Shown here: in pieces, positions 8,323 through 17,327 of the stretch
Position numbering within the stretch: the first letter of the stretch is position 1
Layout of the letters: each line of letters starts with the position of its first letter
From: Oscillospiraceae bacterium
GTDB taxonomy: Bacteria; Bacillota; Clostridia; Oscillospirales; Acutalibacteraceae
Direction: 5' to 3'
NCBI GenBank assembly: GCA_015065425.1
Contig: SVQH01000013.1
Location: 4,929 to 68,928 of the forward strand
Length of the DNA: 64,000 nucleotides
The notes under the pieces: model-generated
What the model was told of the DNA's origin: nothing
Database searches by the model: none
The model's input: the letters and a program-made list of their open reading frames with translations, nothing else
Made by a program: the position numbers and the translations under genes

Positions 8323-9114
8323 TTAATATTCTGAAATTATACGAAGCCTGTTAACAGCTGCAAATGCCTTTTGTGTAAATTGTTCTACGGAAAGTCCGTT
8401 ATATTTGTCTGACATCTCTGTTGGAAGGTCTATTTCGAGCATAAGTGTTTTATCATAATTGTACTGCTTCAGCAGTTCAGCCGTTCTTCTGAAATCAATA
8501 TTTCCGTCAAAGGGAATGAGATGTTCGTCAACATTATAACGCATATTGTTGTCATGTATGTGTGTTGTTATACACCTGTCTCCGAACAGGGGCATATATT
8601 CTCTTCCGTGTGCAAAGCATTTCTCATGTCCGACATCCCAGCAGAAGGCAACATTGCTGTCCTTTCCGTAAAGCTCAAGAATCATTGCTATATTTCCGAG
8701 CTTTCTCTGATTTTCAACGGCAAGAGTAATATTTTTCTTTGCGGCAAAATTTACAAGCTCATCAAAATACTTAAGTCCTGCATCTGTCACGGGAGGACAG
8801 ATTTCCCCCGAACTGAGATGGGTTATAACAATACCGATTCCGTTATCTTCAGCAAGTTCAACCGAATTTTTGAGAATGTCGGTAACTTCTTTTCCGCTGT
8901 CTTCATACCACAGCCCGTTTATCATATTGAACGGTGCATGCAGTGTCTCATATCTCAGACCCAATGAGATACATTTTTTGTTGACATAAGAGATGAAATC
9001 TCTGTCATTGCCGCAGGTGAAAATACTGTTGAAACCTATTGAAGCAATGCATTCAAGATACCTCTCGGTGCCGTATATAATATCATGGGAAACATTGATG
9101 CCTACATCCTTCAT
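8323..9114 (-). CDS. TIM-barrel sugar isomerase/epimerase-like protein at head of uronate operon
   Basis: A 263-residue protein of the xylose-isomerase-like/AP-endonuclease-2 fold. Candidate metal ligands follow the usual order: His in ETLHAPF, Glu in LAVENQR, Asp and His in CWDVGHE, His in THIHDN, and Glu in MLEID near the C-terminus. The family includes hydroxypyruvate isomerases, tagatose/psicose epimerases and inosose dehydratases. As first gene of the uronate operon it may isomerise or epimerise a uronate or keto-sugar acid upstream of UxuB; this is inference from context. The ribosome site is weak (GGCGGTG). Confidence 0.8.
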   Translation of the reverse strand: MKDVGINVSHDIIYGTERYLECIASIGFNSIFTCGNDRDFISYVNKKCISLGLRYETLHAPFNMINGLWYEDSGKEVTDILKNSVELAEDNGIGIVITHLSSGEICPPVTDAGLKYFDELVNFAAKKNITLAVENQRKLGNIAMILELYGKDSNVAFCWDVGHEKCFAHGREYMPLFGDRCITTHIHDNNMRYNVDEHLIPFDGNIDFRRTAELLKQYNYDKTLMLEIDLPTEMSDKYNGLSVEQFTQKAFAAVNRLRIISEY

Positions 9115-9146
9115 TTTAACACCGCCGATGAATCATATTCTGTCAT

Positions 9147-9175
9147 ATTTTAACATTATATAGCCTTTATGTCAA
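9147..9175 (-). promoter_or_regulatory. Promoter of the uronate operon
   Basis: On the minus strand a perfect TTGACA (9170-9175) is followed after 17 bases by TAAAAT (9147-9152). Transcription would begin near 9140, some 25 bases ahead of the first start codon. No clear repressor palindrome was recognised nearby. Confidence 0.8.
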
Positions 9176-9247
9176 TTAAATAAAATATAATCAATATAAA
9201 ATTCATGATTTATATGCAATAAAATCCGATTTGCTGAATCAAGGAAA

Positions 9248-9291
9248 AGAAAAACAAAAAACAGATGCTTATCAATGAGATTAAGCACCTG
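9248..9291 (-). terminator. Terminator of the ireB unit
   Basis: On the minus strand a 10-bp stem (CAGGTGCTTA / TAAGCATCTG with one G-U pair) is followed by a T-run (9248-9261). The wobble orientation fits minus-strand transcription. Confidence 0.85.
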
Positions 9292-9304
9292 CTTTTATAA
9301 ATAT

Positions 9305-9595
9305 TTATGCTTTGGGATTGTTGGCTCTTTCAAGCCATGCTGCAGCAATGTCCATGGCTGCATAAAGTCCCTTTTTTTCACTCTTTTTAACGATTCTCTC
9401 CCTCGGACGCACATCGGGGTCTGTGTTAAGAAGCTGAACGAGAACCTTGTCTGCTATTTCCGTATCACCGCACTGACGGGTAGTTGCAACCTGAATCATT
9501 ATAATAAACGGGTCATAACTGTTGCCGTAGTATATAGTCTTTCCGCTTCTTACAAGAGGATAACCTTTGTATGTGAGAAATTCTTTGTTTGCCAT
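9305..9595 (-). CDS. Conserved hypothetical protein downstream of ireB
   Basis: A 96-residue soluble protein starting MANKEFLTYKGYPLVR at 9595, where an AAGGAAA ribosome site lies just upstream; the longer frame opening at 9637 overlaps ireB and lacks such a site. It has no signal peptide, membrane segment or motif that I can name. The C-terminal part is charged (PRERIVKKSEKK) and ends in an amphipathic helix-like segment. It follows ireB by 25 bases and shares its terminator, so it is probably co-transcribed and may act in the same serine/threonine-kinase linked physiology. The function is unknown. Confidence 0.75.
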   Translation of the reverse strand: MANKEFLTYKGYPLVRSGKTIYYGNSYDPFIIMIQVATTRQCGDTEIADKVLVQLLNTDPDVRPRERIVKKSEKKGLYAAMDIAAAWLERANNPKA

Positions 9596-9620
9596 TTTGT
9601 TTTCCTTTCTTATGCCGGTA

Positions 9621-9875
9621 TCAGGAATTGTCCGCACCGATAAAATCTCTGAGCATTATCTGCAAAAGCTCAAAGCGGTCTATACGCCTTATAAGATTAC
9701 GGGCATTATTATGTGTAGTAATGTATGTGGGATCTTCTGTAAGGAGATAGCCGACTATCTGGCTTATAGGGTCATAACCTTTCTCATTCAGTGCATCATA
9801 AATAGCCTGAATGGTCATTCTGAGATCGCCTTCATTCTGTCTTCCTATGGTAATGGGTTTTGTGTTGCCGCTCAT
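9621..9875 (-). CDS. ireB: IreB family regulatory phosphoprotein
   Basis: An 84-residue product recognisable as IreB (formerly UPF0297/DUF965) by IYDALNEKGYDPISQIVGY and DPTYITTHNNARNLI. In Enterococcus, IreB is phosphorylated by the PASTA kinase IreK and affects cephalosporin tolerance. The N-terminal Ser/Thr (MSGNTKPIT) is where such proteins are modified. The start at 9875 follows GGAGGTG; the ATG at 9905 is too close to the promoter and lacks a ribosome site. In many Firmicutes ireB lies with ruvX and a DUF1292 gene; here it is instead followed by a different small gene. Confidence 0.92.
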   Translation of the reverse strand: MSGNTKPITIGRQNEGDLRMTIQAIYDALNEKGYDPISQIVGYLLTEDPTYITTHNNARNLIRRIDRFELLQIMLRDFIGADNS

Positions 9876-9917
9876 AAGAACACCTCCATGTAAATATAAT
9901 ACCACATCTATTATCTC

Positions 9918-9946
9918 ATTATATACAACAATTTTTTAAATTACAA
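9918..9946 (-). promoter_or_regulatory. Promoter of ireB
   Basis: Minus strand TTGTAA (9941-9946), 17 bases, TATAAT (9918-9923). Confidence 0.65.
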
Positions 9947-9988
9947 GGGGAAAAACAAAATATTTTGTCATATTTTTCAAAAATATTC

Positions 9989-10020
9989 AGGCGGAAACCT
10001 GAAAAACACAGATTTCCGCC
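9989..10020 (-). terminator. Terminator of pheST
   Basis: Stem GGCGGAAA / TTTCCGCC with a 15-base loop lies 16 bases after the pheT stop; the T-rich tail on the minus strand is weak. Confidence 0.65.
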
Positions 10021-10035
10021 GTGATTTTTAAGAAA

Positions 10036-12420
10036 TCAGCTTCTGAGAACTGCATTTACTTCTGCGAGTGCCTTTATGACTTTCTTTACCGCAGAATCTG
10101 CTTCTTCATCCGTAAGTGTTCTGTCGGCTGCACGAAGACGAAGGCTGAACGCAACACTCTTCTTATCTGCCGCAATGTTACTGCCCTGATATACATCGAA
10201 AAGCTCAATGTGTTCAAGGTTCTTGCCTGCAGCATTTTTCATGAGTTTTTCAAGCTTCAGTACGGGTAAATCCTTGTCGCATACGAATGCAAGGTCTCTT
10301 GTGAGGGCAGGATATTTGGGAAGCTGTTTATAAAGTCTCAGAGTGTTCTTTATGCCAAAGAGCATATCAAGATTTATCTGTGCAACATAAACTTTTGTTC
10401 CCACAGAATAATTCTCAAGCACATCGGGATGTATTTCACCGAGAACGGCGAGACGCTTTCCGTCAATGAGAATTTCTGCGGTTCTTCCGGGATGATATGA
10501 GGGGTCATCACGGACGGGCTCTACCTCATATTCATGAACACCTGCTGTCTCAAGTATTTTTTCAACCTTGCCCTTAAGGGTGAAGTAATCGCAGCCGCCG
10601 TACATGCCGAGGGTGAGCATAACAGTTTCTGTCGGGAGTGTATCATCCCCGTTGGGAGTATAAACGGTAGCATTTTCAAAAAGAGATGCACTGAGATTTC
10701 TGTTGTTGTAGTTTCTTGAAATGATTTCCATCATTGAAGCCAGTGATGTTGTTCTCATTATACTTGTATCTTCGCCGAGCGGATTGGTGATAACAACACT
10801 GTTTCTGAGGGGTGAGTCGGGGGCAAGACATATTTTGTCATAAGCCTTGGGGCTCATGAATGAATATGTGCATATCTCAGTAAAACCGAGCGAAAGAACG
10901 GTATTGACCATAAGATTTTCAAATTTCTGTTCTTCACTGAAGCCGCCGTCTGCTTCGCCTGTAAGGAAATGGGTTGCAATCTTGTCGAAACCGTAGAATC
11001 TTGCGATTTCTTCGGAAAGGTCAGCCTTATGCTCAACATCAAGTCTGAAGGAGGGGACATATACCTTGCCGTCTTCCACACGAAATTCAAGAGCTTCAAG
11101 AATCTTCTGCTGTTCTTCTGCACATACGTCAATACCGATGAATTCGTTTATCCAATCGGGGCAGAAATCAAGAACGGTCTGCTGTCTGGGATTAGGATAT
11201 ACATCAATGACACCGTCAACTATATCACCTGCATCAAGCATTTCAACAAGCTGTAAAGCTCTTTCAAGTGAGGTAAGACAGCCGTCTGAGTCAAGACCTT
11301 TTTCAAATCTTGCAGATGCTTCGGTTCTCATGCCGAGCTTCTTTGCAGTGATTCTTACGGAGGGACCGTTAAAGCAGGCTGATTCAAAAACTATTGTGTT
11401 TGTATCATCCATAATGCCGGAGAATTCACCACCCATGACACCGGCAACTGCAACAGGCTTGTTTTCGTCTGCAATTACAAGCATATCGGGTGTGAGAGTT
11501 CTTTCAATATCATCAAGTGTTGTTATTTTTTCGCCGTCCTTTGCGTTTCTTACAATTACTTTTCCGCCGTCAAGATATCTGAGGTCGAATGCATGCATAG
11601 GCTGACCGTATTCAAGCATAACGAAATTTGTAATGTCAACTATGTTGTTGATAGGTCTTACTCCTGATGCACGAAGGCGTTCTCTGAGCCATAAGGGAGA
11701 AGTCTTTATTCTGACATTTTTTACAACAGCACCGGCATATCTGTAGCATTTATCGGGTGCTTCTATTGTGACGGAATGAAGGTGGTCTTTTACATCGCCG
11801 CCGCAGGTTTTATGTTCGTTTGAAGGAAGAGTAAGCTTTCTCCCGAATGTAACGGCTGCTTCTCTTGCAAGACCCGTTACGGAAAGGCAGTCGGGACGGT
11901 TGGGGGTTATTTCAAATTCAGTAACAGTGTCATTGAGACCGATGGCTTCTTTTATATCCATACCGGGAATTTTCTGACAGTCATCACCGAGAATGAAAAT
12001 TCCGTCTTCAATGGCATAAGGGAAATCATGAAGGGTAAGACCGAGTTCTGCGACCGAGCAAAGCATGCCGCAGCTGAGCACACCTCTGAGCTTACCTTTC
12101 TTTATCTTCTTGTCACCTGCAACAACGGAGTTGTCAAGTGCTGCGGGAACATAATCACCTACAGAAAGATTCTGTGCACCTGTGACTATCTGTGTGGGTT
12201 CTTCTTCCCCTGTATCAACCATGCATATCCACATGTGGTCAGAGTCAGGATGCTTTTCGAGAGTAAGTATTTTACCTACAACTATGTTTGAAAGTCCGTG
12301 ACCTTCTTTTTCGTAACACTCTACCTTTGAACCTGAAAGGGTCATTGCATCTGCAAATTCTTTATCGCTGATGTCAGAAACATCAACATAATCGAGTAAC
12401 CATTTTCTTGATAAATCCAT
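10036..12420 (-). CDS. pheT: Phenylalanine--tRNA ligase, beta subunit
   Basis: A 794-residue beta subunit of the cytoplasmic alpha2-beta2 PheRS. The N-terminus has the tRNA-binding/EMAP-like domain (residues about 40-155, with VVGKILTLEKHPDSDHMW). The B3/4 editing domain and B5 domain follow, and a ferredoxin-fold anticodon-binding domain is at the C-terminus (YPALTRDLAFV... TLTDEEAD). The length matches the family. It follows pheS by 14 bases and is under the same T-box control. The start at 12420 has a GGAGGTG ribosome site. Confidence 0.97.
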   Translation of the reverse strand: MDLSRKWLLDYVDVSDISDKEFADAMTLSGSKVECYEKEGHGLSNIVVGKILTLEKHPDSDHMWICMVDTGEEEPTQIVTGAQNLSVGDYVPAALDNSVVAGDKKIKKGKLRGVLSCGMLCSVAELGLTLHDFPYAIEDGIFILGDDCQKIPGMDIKEAIGLNDTVTEFEITPNRPDCLSVTGLAREAAVTFGRKLTLPSNEHKTCGGDVKDHLHSVTIEAPDKCYRYAGAVVKNVRIKTSPLWLRERLRASGVRPINNIVDITNFVMLEYGQPMHAFDLRYLDGGKVIVRNAKDGEKITTLDDIERTLTPDMLVIADENKPVAVAGVMGGEFSGIMDDTNTIVFESACFNGPSVRITAKKLGMRTEASARFEKGLDSDGCLTSLERALQLVEMLDAGDIVDGVIDVYPNPRQQTVLDFCPDWINEFIGIDVCAEEQQKILEALEFRVEDGKVYVPSFRLDVEHKADLSEEIARFYGFDKIATHFLTGEADGGFSEEQKFENLMVNTVLSLGFTEICTYSFMSPKAYDKICLAPDSPLRNSVVITNPLGEDTSIMRTTSLASMMEIISRNYNNRNLSASLFENATVYTPNGDDTLPTETVMLTLGMYGGCDYFTLKGKVEKILETAGVHEYEVEPVRDDPSYHPGRTAEILIDGKRLAVLGEIHPDVLENYSVGTKVYVAQINLDMLFGIKNTLRLYKQLPKYPALTRDLAFVCDKDLPVLKLEKLMKNAAGKNLEHIELFDVYQGSNIAADKKSVAFSLRLRAADRTLTDEEADSAVKKVIKALAEVNAVLRS

Positions 12421-12434
12421 TTTCCGACACCTCC

Positions 12435-13454
12435 TTAAAACTGCTCCAAGAATCTTACGTCATTTTCAAAATAAAGACGCATATCGTCAACTGAGAAACG
12501 GAACATTGCAAGTCTTTCAACACCGAGACCGAAAGCAAAACCGCTGTATTCTTCAGGGTCAATGCCGCCTCTTTCAAGAACCTTGGGATGAACCATACCT
12601 GCACCGAGAATTTCAATCCAGCCTTCACCCTTGCACATGGGACAGCCCTTGCCGCCGCAACGGAAACAGGAAACGTCTATTTCACAGGAGGGCTCTGTGA
12701 AGGGGAAGTGATGGGGACGCAGTCTTATTGCCGTATTCTCTCCGTAAAGCTTTTTTGCAAGAGTAAGGAGATTACCCTTAAGGTCAGCCATTGTGATGTT
12801 TTTATCAACAACAAGACCTTCTATCTGGTGGAACACGGGGGAATGTGTTGCATCAACGGGGTCGGAACGGAAAACTCTGCCGGGAGCTATCATTCTGATG
12901 GGAGGCTTGTTGTTTTCCATATATCTTATCTGACAGGGGGATGTCTGAGTTCTCAGAAGCATTTTTTCGGTAATATAGAAGGTATCCTGAGTGTCTCTTG
13001 CGGGATGTCCTTCGGGAATGTTGAGTGCCTCAAAGTTATAATAATCCCATTCAATTTCAGGACCTGTTGCAATTTTAAAGCCCATTCCGATGAATATTTC
13101 TTTAACTTCATCAAGAACTATGGACAGAGGATGTCTGTGACCGACGGTATTTCTTGTGCCGGGCATGGTAACATCAAGAGTTTCATTGAGAAGCTGCTGC
13201 TTCTTTGCTTCATTTTTTAAGTTTGTTTCGGTTTCTTCAATAACTGCTTCAATGGCAGCTCTCACTTCATTGGCTAACTGACCGATAACGGGTCTTTCTT
13301 CCGGTGTGAGTTTACCCATCTGCTTAAGTATGGCGGTAAGCTCACCCTTCTTGCCGAGATATTTAACTCTGAGAGCATCAAGTGCTGTCAGGTCGTTTAC
13401 ATCCGAGAGAGCGGCAAGAGCCTGATTTTTAATAGCTTCAAGCTGTGCTTTCAT
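12435..13454 (-). CDS. pheS: Phenylalanine--tRNA ligase, alpha subunit
   Basis: A 339-residue class II synthetase subunit that activates phenylalanine and charges tRNA-Phe with PheT. The N-terminal helical coiled-coil (residues 1-90) contacts tRNA. The catalytic core shows class II motif 2 ([19 protein letters not shown]), the Phe/ATP pocket, and motif 3 ([13 protein letters not shown]). The length is standard. It is the first gene of the pheST operon, 40 or so bases after the leader terminator, with a GAAAGGAAG ribosome site. Confidence 0.98.
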   Translation of the reverse strand: MKAQLEAIKNQALAALSDVNDLTALDALRVKYLGKKGELTAILKQMGKLTPEERPVIGQLANEVRAAIEAVIEETETNLKNEAKKQQLLNETLDVTMPGTRNTVGHRHPLSIVLDEVKEIFIGMGFKIATGPEIEWDYYNFEALNIPEGHPARDTQDTFYITEKMLLRTQTSPCQIRYMENNKPPIRMIAPGRVFRSDPVDATHSPVFHQIEGLVVDKNITMADLKGNLLTLAKKLYGENTAIRLRPHHFPFTEPSCEIDVSCFRCGGKGCPMCKGEGWIEILGAGMVHPKVLERGGIDPEEYSGFAFGLGVERLAMFRFSVDDMRLYFENDVRFLEQF

Positions 13455-13465
13455 GTTTTACTTCC

Positions 13466-13729
13466 TTTCAAAAAAATAATAGCCTCCGTCCCCTATATAG
13501 GGACGAAGGACGTGCTTCGCGGTACCACCCTGATTTTTACCCGTAAGGGGTAAACACTCATAGTTCCTGTAACGGGGAATAACCGTTGCCTCCTACACTC
13601 CGTAAAACGGATTTCAGTGCACCGCTCCCAAGTGAACTTCAGCCTTTCTGCGGTAAAGTCGTTTGCAGCCGTGACGACTTCTCTCTGTAACCGTCGGAAA
13701 AAGACCTACTCTCTTGTTCCTTGCGTTTA
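13466..13729 (-). promoter_or_regulatory. T-box leader (Phe) controlling pheST
   Basis: The minus-strand leader has the conserved antiterminator sequence AGGGTGGTACCGCG (13518-13531). It is preceded by a long stem I region in which GAAG-TTC-ACTT places a UUC phenylalanine specifier at 13634-13636. The antiterminator is followed by a terminator hairpin (CCTTCGTCCC / GGGACGGAGG) and a T-run at 13466-13510. Uncharged tRNA-Phe would bind the specifier and antiterminator and allow pheST transcription. This explains nearly all of the 415-base gap between pheS and the next gene. Confidence 0.95.
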
Positions 13730-13735
13730 ATCTTA

Positions 13736-13741
13736 GTTATA
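13736..13741 (-). promoter_or_regulatory. -10 box of the pheST promoter
   Basis: TATAAC on the minus strand immediately upstream of the T-box leader; the matching -35 is poor. The box lies inside an inverted repeat, TTAGT-ATA-ACTAA (13733-13745). Confidence 0.45.
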
Positions 13742-13810
13742 CTAACACAAAGAACGGAGAAAATCAAGGGTAATTTTTAAATTATTATTGTACGAAAATA
13801 AATTTAAGTA

Positions 13811-13839
13811 TTGCATTTTAAATCAAATTAATTTATCAT
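13811..13839 (+). promoter_or_regulatory. Promoter of the HAD-IIA / GH13 operon
   Basis: TTGCAT (13811-13816), 17 bases, TATCAT (13834-13839), about 30 bases ahead of the start codon. Confidence 0.65.
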
Positions 13840-13869
13840 TAAAGTAATTATGGAAATAAAGGTGAAATT

Positions 13870-14664
13870 ATGGGTTGCATTGATGTGTTATCCGACATAA
13901 AATGTTTCATTGTCGATATGGACGGAACATTTTATCTCGGTGATGCTCTTCTCCCCGGAGCAAAGGAATTTGCTGATTGTGTTGAGAAAAGCGGTAAAAG
14001 ATTTTTCTTTTTTACGAATAATTCTTCTCACAATGAAGAAGAATGTCTCGGAAAACTCAGAAAATACGGCTATGATGCAAAAGAGGGTAATGTGATAATA
14101 TCATCTCATGTTACCATAGATTTTCTTCTGAGAAACCGTCCCGGTAAAAAGGTTTATCTTCTCGGTAACGAAAATCTTACGGGAGATTTTATAAAAGCGG
14201 GTGTCCCCCTGACGGAAACCGAACCCGACATCGTAGTGCTCGGCTTTGATACCACACTTACTTATGAAAAGATAAACAAAGCGGCAAACTTTCTGGCTGC
14301 AGGTGCTGAATATATTGCAACACATCCCGATAATAACTGTCCTCTTAAAGACGGTTTTATGCCGGATACAGGTTCAATGATAGCCCTTTTTGAACGGTCT
14401 ACGGGAAGAACTCCCGAGCTTATAATGGGAAAACCTTATGCATTTACTGTAGATTATGTTACAAATAAGATAGGCTGTAAAAGGGAAGAAATTGCATTTG
14501 TCGGAGACAGACTTGAGACAGACATTGCAATAGGTGTAAAAAACGGACTCAAAGCTGTTCTTGTTTATACGGGAGTCACTACTCCCGCCATGTATGAAAA
14601 ATCGGATATAAAAGCAACGGTTGCTTTTGAAAATATAGGCGAACTCGGAAAAGCATTAATTTGA
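13870..14664 (+). CDS. HAD-IIA family phosphatase, second copy
   Basis: A 264-residue HAD-IIA phosphatase. The nucleophile motif IVDMDGTFYLG is near residue 15, FFTNNSS is motif II, and MGKPYAF with FVGDRLETDI gives motifs III and IV. Architecture matches the gene at 329, but the cap regions differ, so the substrate may too. It heads an operon: the GH13 glucosidase starts 16 bases downstream. A role in dephosphorylating a sugar phosphate or controlling overflow of one is plausible from that context but is inference. Start: AAAGGTGAAATT upstream of the ATG at 13870. Confidence 0.9.
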   Translation: MGCIDVLSDIKCFIVDMDGTFYLGDALLPGAKEFADCVEKSGKRFFFFTNNSSHNEEECLGKLRKYGYDAKEGNVIISSHVTIDFLLRNRPGKKVYLLGNENLTGDFIKAGVPLTETEPDIVVLGFDTTLTYEKINKAANFLAAGAEYIATHPDNNCPLKDGFMPDTGSMIALFERSTGRTPELIMGKPYAFTVDYVTNKIGCKREEIAFVGDRLETDIAIGVKNGLKAVLVYTGVTTPAMYEKSDIKATVAFENIGELGKALI

Positions 14665-14680
14665 TACGGAGGAAAATGAA

Positions 14681-16366
14681 ATGGCAGAAATCAAAAGATC
14701 ATGGTACAAAGAAATGACCGTCTATCAGGTATGGCCCCGTTCATTCTGTGACGGAAACGGTGACGGTATAGGTGACCTCAAGGGTGTACTTTCAAAGCTT
14801 GACTATATTAAGAGTCTCGGTGTTGATGCAATATGGTTCTCACCTCTTTATAAGTCTCCTCAGAAGGACTACGGTTATGATATAGCCGATTACCGCAATA
14901 TTCAGCCCGAATACGGAACTCTTGAGGATTTTAAGGCTGTTCTTGACGGTGCTCATGAAAGAGGTATGCGTGTCATTATGGACCTTGTTGTAAATCATAC
15001 CTCCGATCAGCACGAATGGTTCCTTGAAAGTAAAAAGGGTGAAGACAACCCCTATCACGATTATTACTACTGGCGTAAGGGCAAGGGCAAAAAGGGTAAG
15101 CGTTATCCTAATAACTGGATGTCCACTTTTGCCGGCAGAGCATGGGAATACAACGAAGACCTTGACAAGTATTATCTGCATCTTTTTGCTGTGGAACAGC
15201 CTGACCTCAACATGGATAACCCCAAGGTGCGTGAAGAGGTAAAGGATATTATGCGTTACTGGCTTGATATGGGTGTTGACGGCTTCAGAGAAGATGTTAT
15301 TACCTTCATTTCTAAGCGTGAAGGCCTTCCCTCAAGTCCCTACTGGATTCCCGTTGCAACAGGTATTGAAAACTATATGCACGGACCTCATCTTGATGAA
15401 TATCTTATGGAATTCAAAAATGAAGTGCTTTCAAAATATGACTGCATGACAGTCGGTGAAGCACCCATGATGACATATAAGAATGCTCTTAAGCACATCA
15501 CGGAAGGACCCGACCAGCAGCTCAATATGATGTTCCATTTTGAACACATGGCTGCAGACTGCCTGTTCTACAGCTGGTTCAAGACAAAGTTCAATCTCAA
15601 GAAGCTTAAGAAGGTTTATACAAGATGGCAGGATAATCTCTACGGCAAAGCATGGAATGCTCTTTACATTGAAAACCATGACCAGCCGAGAATCATTAAC
15701 CGCTACGGTTCAACGGAATACAGAAAAGAAAGTGCAAAAATGCTTGCCGTAATGTATATGTGTCAGTGCGGTACTCCCTTCATTTATCAGGGACAGGAAA
15801 TCGGTATGCTCAACCTTCCTCTCAATAACATTGAGGATTATACCGATGTTTCCACAATAAATAATTACGGTATTGCAAAGTCTCTTCTCGGTGAAAAGAA
15901 GGCAATGGAACTTGCAAACTATGCTTCCCGTGACAATGCAAGAACTCCCGTACAGTGGAGTGCCCAAAAGAATGCAGGCTTTACAACTGCTGACGAAGCA
16001 TGGTTCCATATCAATTCCAACTATAAGCAGATAAATGTTGAAGAGGCTGAGAATGACCCCGATTCCATTCTGAATTTCTACAGAAAACTCATTAAGTTCA
16101 GAAAAGAAAATGACATAGTCATCTACGGTTCATATAAAGAGCATTATAAGAACAGCAAATCTCTTTATACATATTCCCGTCATCTTGATTCTCAGAAGAT
16201 GCTTGTTGTCTGCTCTTTTGAGGATAAGGCTGTTTCTTTCAAGGCTCCCGAAGGATTCGACCTTTCCGAGGCTGAGCTTATGATACACAACTACAGAACC
16301 TGCGGCACTATAGATAACGGCTTTACTCTCAGACCTTATGAAACCAGAGTATATCTCTGGAAATGA
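14681..16366 (+). CDS. GH13 alpha-glucosidase (oligo-1,6-glucosidase type)
   Basis: A 561-residue cytoplasmic glycoside hydrolase of family 13, subfamily 31-like. The N-terminus YQVWPRSFCDGNGDGIGDL is typical. The catalytic residues are visible: nucleophile Asp205 in GFREDVI, acid/base Glu260 in TVGEAP, and the third acid Asp334 in ENHDQPR. There is no signal peptide, so it acts on imported isomaltose, isomaltotriose or other short alpha-glucosides. Length and motif spacing match bacterial oligo-1,6-glucosidases. It lies between a HAD phosphatase and a lipase-like gene in one operon, with a GGAGGAAAATGAA ribosome site. The exact linkage specificity cannot be settled from sequence. Confidence 0.93.
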   Translation: MAEIKRSWYKEMTVYQVWPRSFCDGNGDGIGDLKGVLSKLDYIKSLGVDAIWFSPLYKSPQKDYGYDIADYRNIQPEYGTLEDFKAVLDGAHERGMRVIMDLVVNHTSDQHEWFLESKKGEDNPYHDYYYWRKGKGKKGKRYPNNWMSTFAGRAWEYNEDLDKYYLHLFAVEQPDLNMDNPKVREEVKDIMRYWLDMGVDGFREDVITFISKREGLPSSPYWIPVATGIENYMHGPHLDEYLMEFKNEVLSKYDCMTVGEAPMMTYKNALKHITEGPDQQLNMMFHFEHMAADCLFYSWFKTKFNLKKLKKVYTRWQDNLYGKAWNALYIENHDQPRIINRYGSTEYRKESAKMLAVMYMCQCGTPFIYQGQEIGMLNLPLNNIEDYTDVSTINNYGIAKSLLGEKKAMELANYASRDNARTPVQWSAQKNAGFTTADEAWFHINSNYKQINVEEAENDPDSILNFYRKLIKFRKENDIVIYGSYKEHYKNSKSLYTYSRHLDSQKMLVVCSFEDKAVSFKAPEGFDLSEAELMIHNYRTCGTIDNGFTLRPYETRVYLWK

Positions 16367-16382
16367 TTTTCGGAGGTGTAAT

Positions 16383-17327
16383 ATGGCAATAATCAGAAAG
16401 GAAGCATATTTCTCGTCTTCCAATCTTGTCAACAGTATAAGAACTCTTATCTGGCAGGATGATACGGCTTCTCCCATAGGCGTTATACAGATAGCCCACG
16501 GTGTATGCGAACACATCGGACGTTATGACGAATTTGCCCGTTTTCTCGCTTCCAACGGTTTTGTTGTATGCGGTAATGACCATCTCGGACACGGAAAAAG
16601 TGTTCAGGAGGGGGATCTCGGCTATGTGTATGAAGGAGATCATGTAAACATGGTAAGAGACATGAACACTCTTCATAATATCATGTCAAAACGTTATCCT
16701 GAACTTCCTTATATAATTTTCGGACATTCAATGGGCTCATTTCTTGCAAGAATATATTCAGCCGCCTTCGGAGACAGACTCTCTGGTGCTGTATACTGCG
16801 GAACGGGTCAGCTTCCTCCCGCAGTGCTTCTTCTTGAAGACCCAGTTGACTATCTTATGAACAAGCTTTCGGAAACCTCCGAAGCTCCTGCTTCCGTAAC
16901 CTCTCTTTTTGAGAAGTTTACAAGTAAAATTCTCAAAGACGGAGACAATCTTGCGTGGATATCAAGAAGTGCGGAAAATCTTGAAAACTACCGCAATGAC
17001 CCCATGACAGGGTTCCCCCTTACAACATCTCTTTCAAAAGAGCTTATTATGCTTGCAATAAAAGCAAGTGATCCCGCATGGGCATCAAGGCTCCCGAAAG
17101 AGCTTCCGGTGATGCTGGTATCCGGTGCAAAAGACCCTATAGGAATGTTCGGCAGAGGAGTTCTTTCCGTTTCTGATGCTCTCGTAAAAGAGGGAATAGA
17201 GCCGGAAGTAATTCTTTATCCTGCAGACAGACATGAAATACTTAATGAGGATGACAGGGATAAGGTTTATGCAGATATTCTCAAATTTGTAAAAGGTGTT
17301 GTTGATGGAAACACTTGCGAAGACTGA
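16383..17327 (+). CDS. Alpha/beta hydrolase, monoacylglycerol lipase-like
   Basis: A 314-residue serine hydrolase of the lysophospholipase/monoacylglycerol lipase group. The oxyanion-loop segment is VIQIAHGVCEHIGRYD, the nucleophile elbow is FGHSMGS with Ser116, an acid in SGAKDPIGMFG, and a His in DRHEILNE near the C-terminus complete the triad. The start at 16383 follows CGGAGGTG; the frame is open further upstream but overlaps the GH13 gene. The C-terminus overlaps the next gene by 23 bases. A close paralogue is at 22647. It probably cleaves a glycerol monoester or other small ester in the cytoplasm. Confidence 0.88.
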   Translation: MAIIRKEAYFSSSNLVNSIRTLIWQDDTASPIGVIQIAHGVCEHIGRYDEFARFLASNGFVVCGNDHLGHGKSVQEGDLGYVYEGDHVNMVRDMNTLHNIMSKRYPELPYIIFGHSMGSFLARIYSAAFGDRLSGAVYCGTGQLPPAVLLLEDPVDYLMNKLSETSEAPASVTSLFEKFTSKILKDGDNLAWISRSAENLENYRNDPMTGFPLTTSLSKELIMLAIKASDPAWASRLPKELPVMLVSGAKDPIGMFGRGVLSVSDALVKEGIEPEVILYPADRHEILNEDDRDKVYADILKFVKGVVDGNTCED

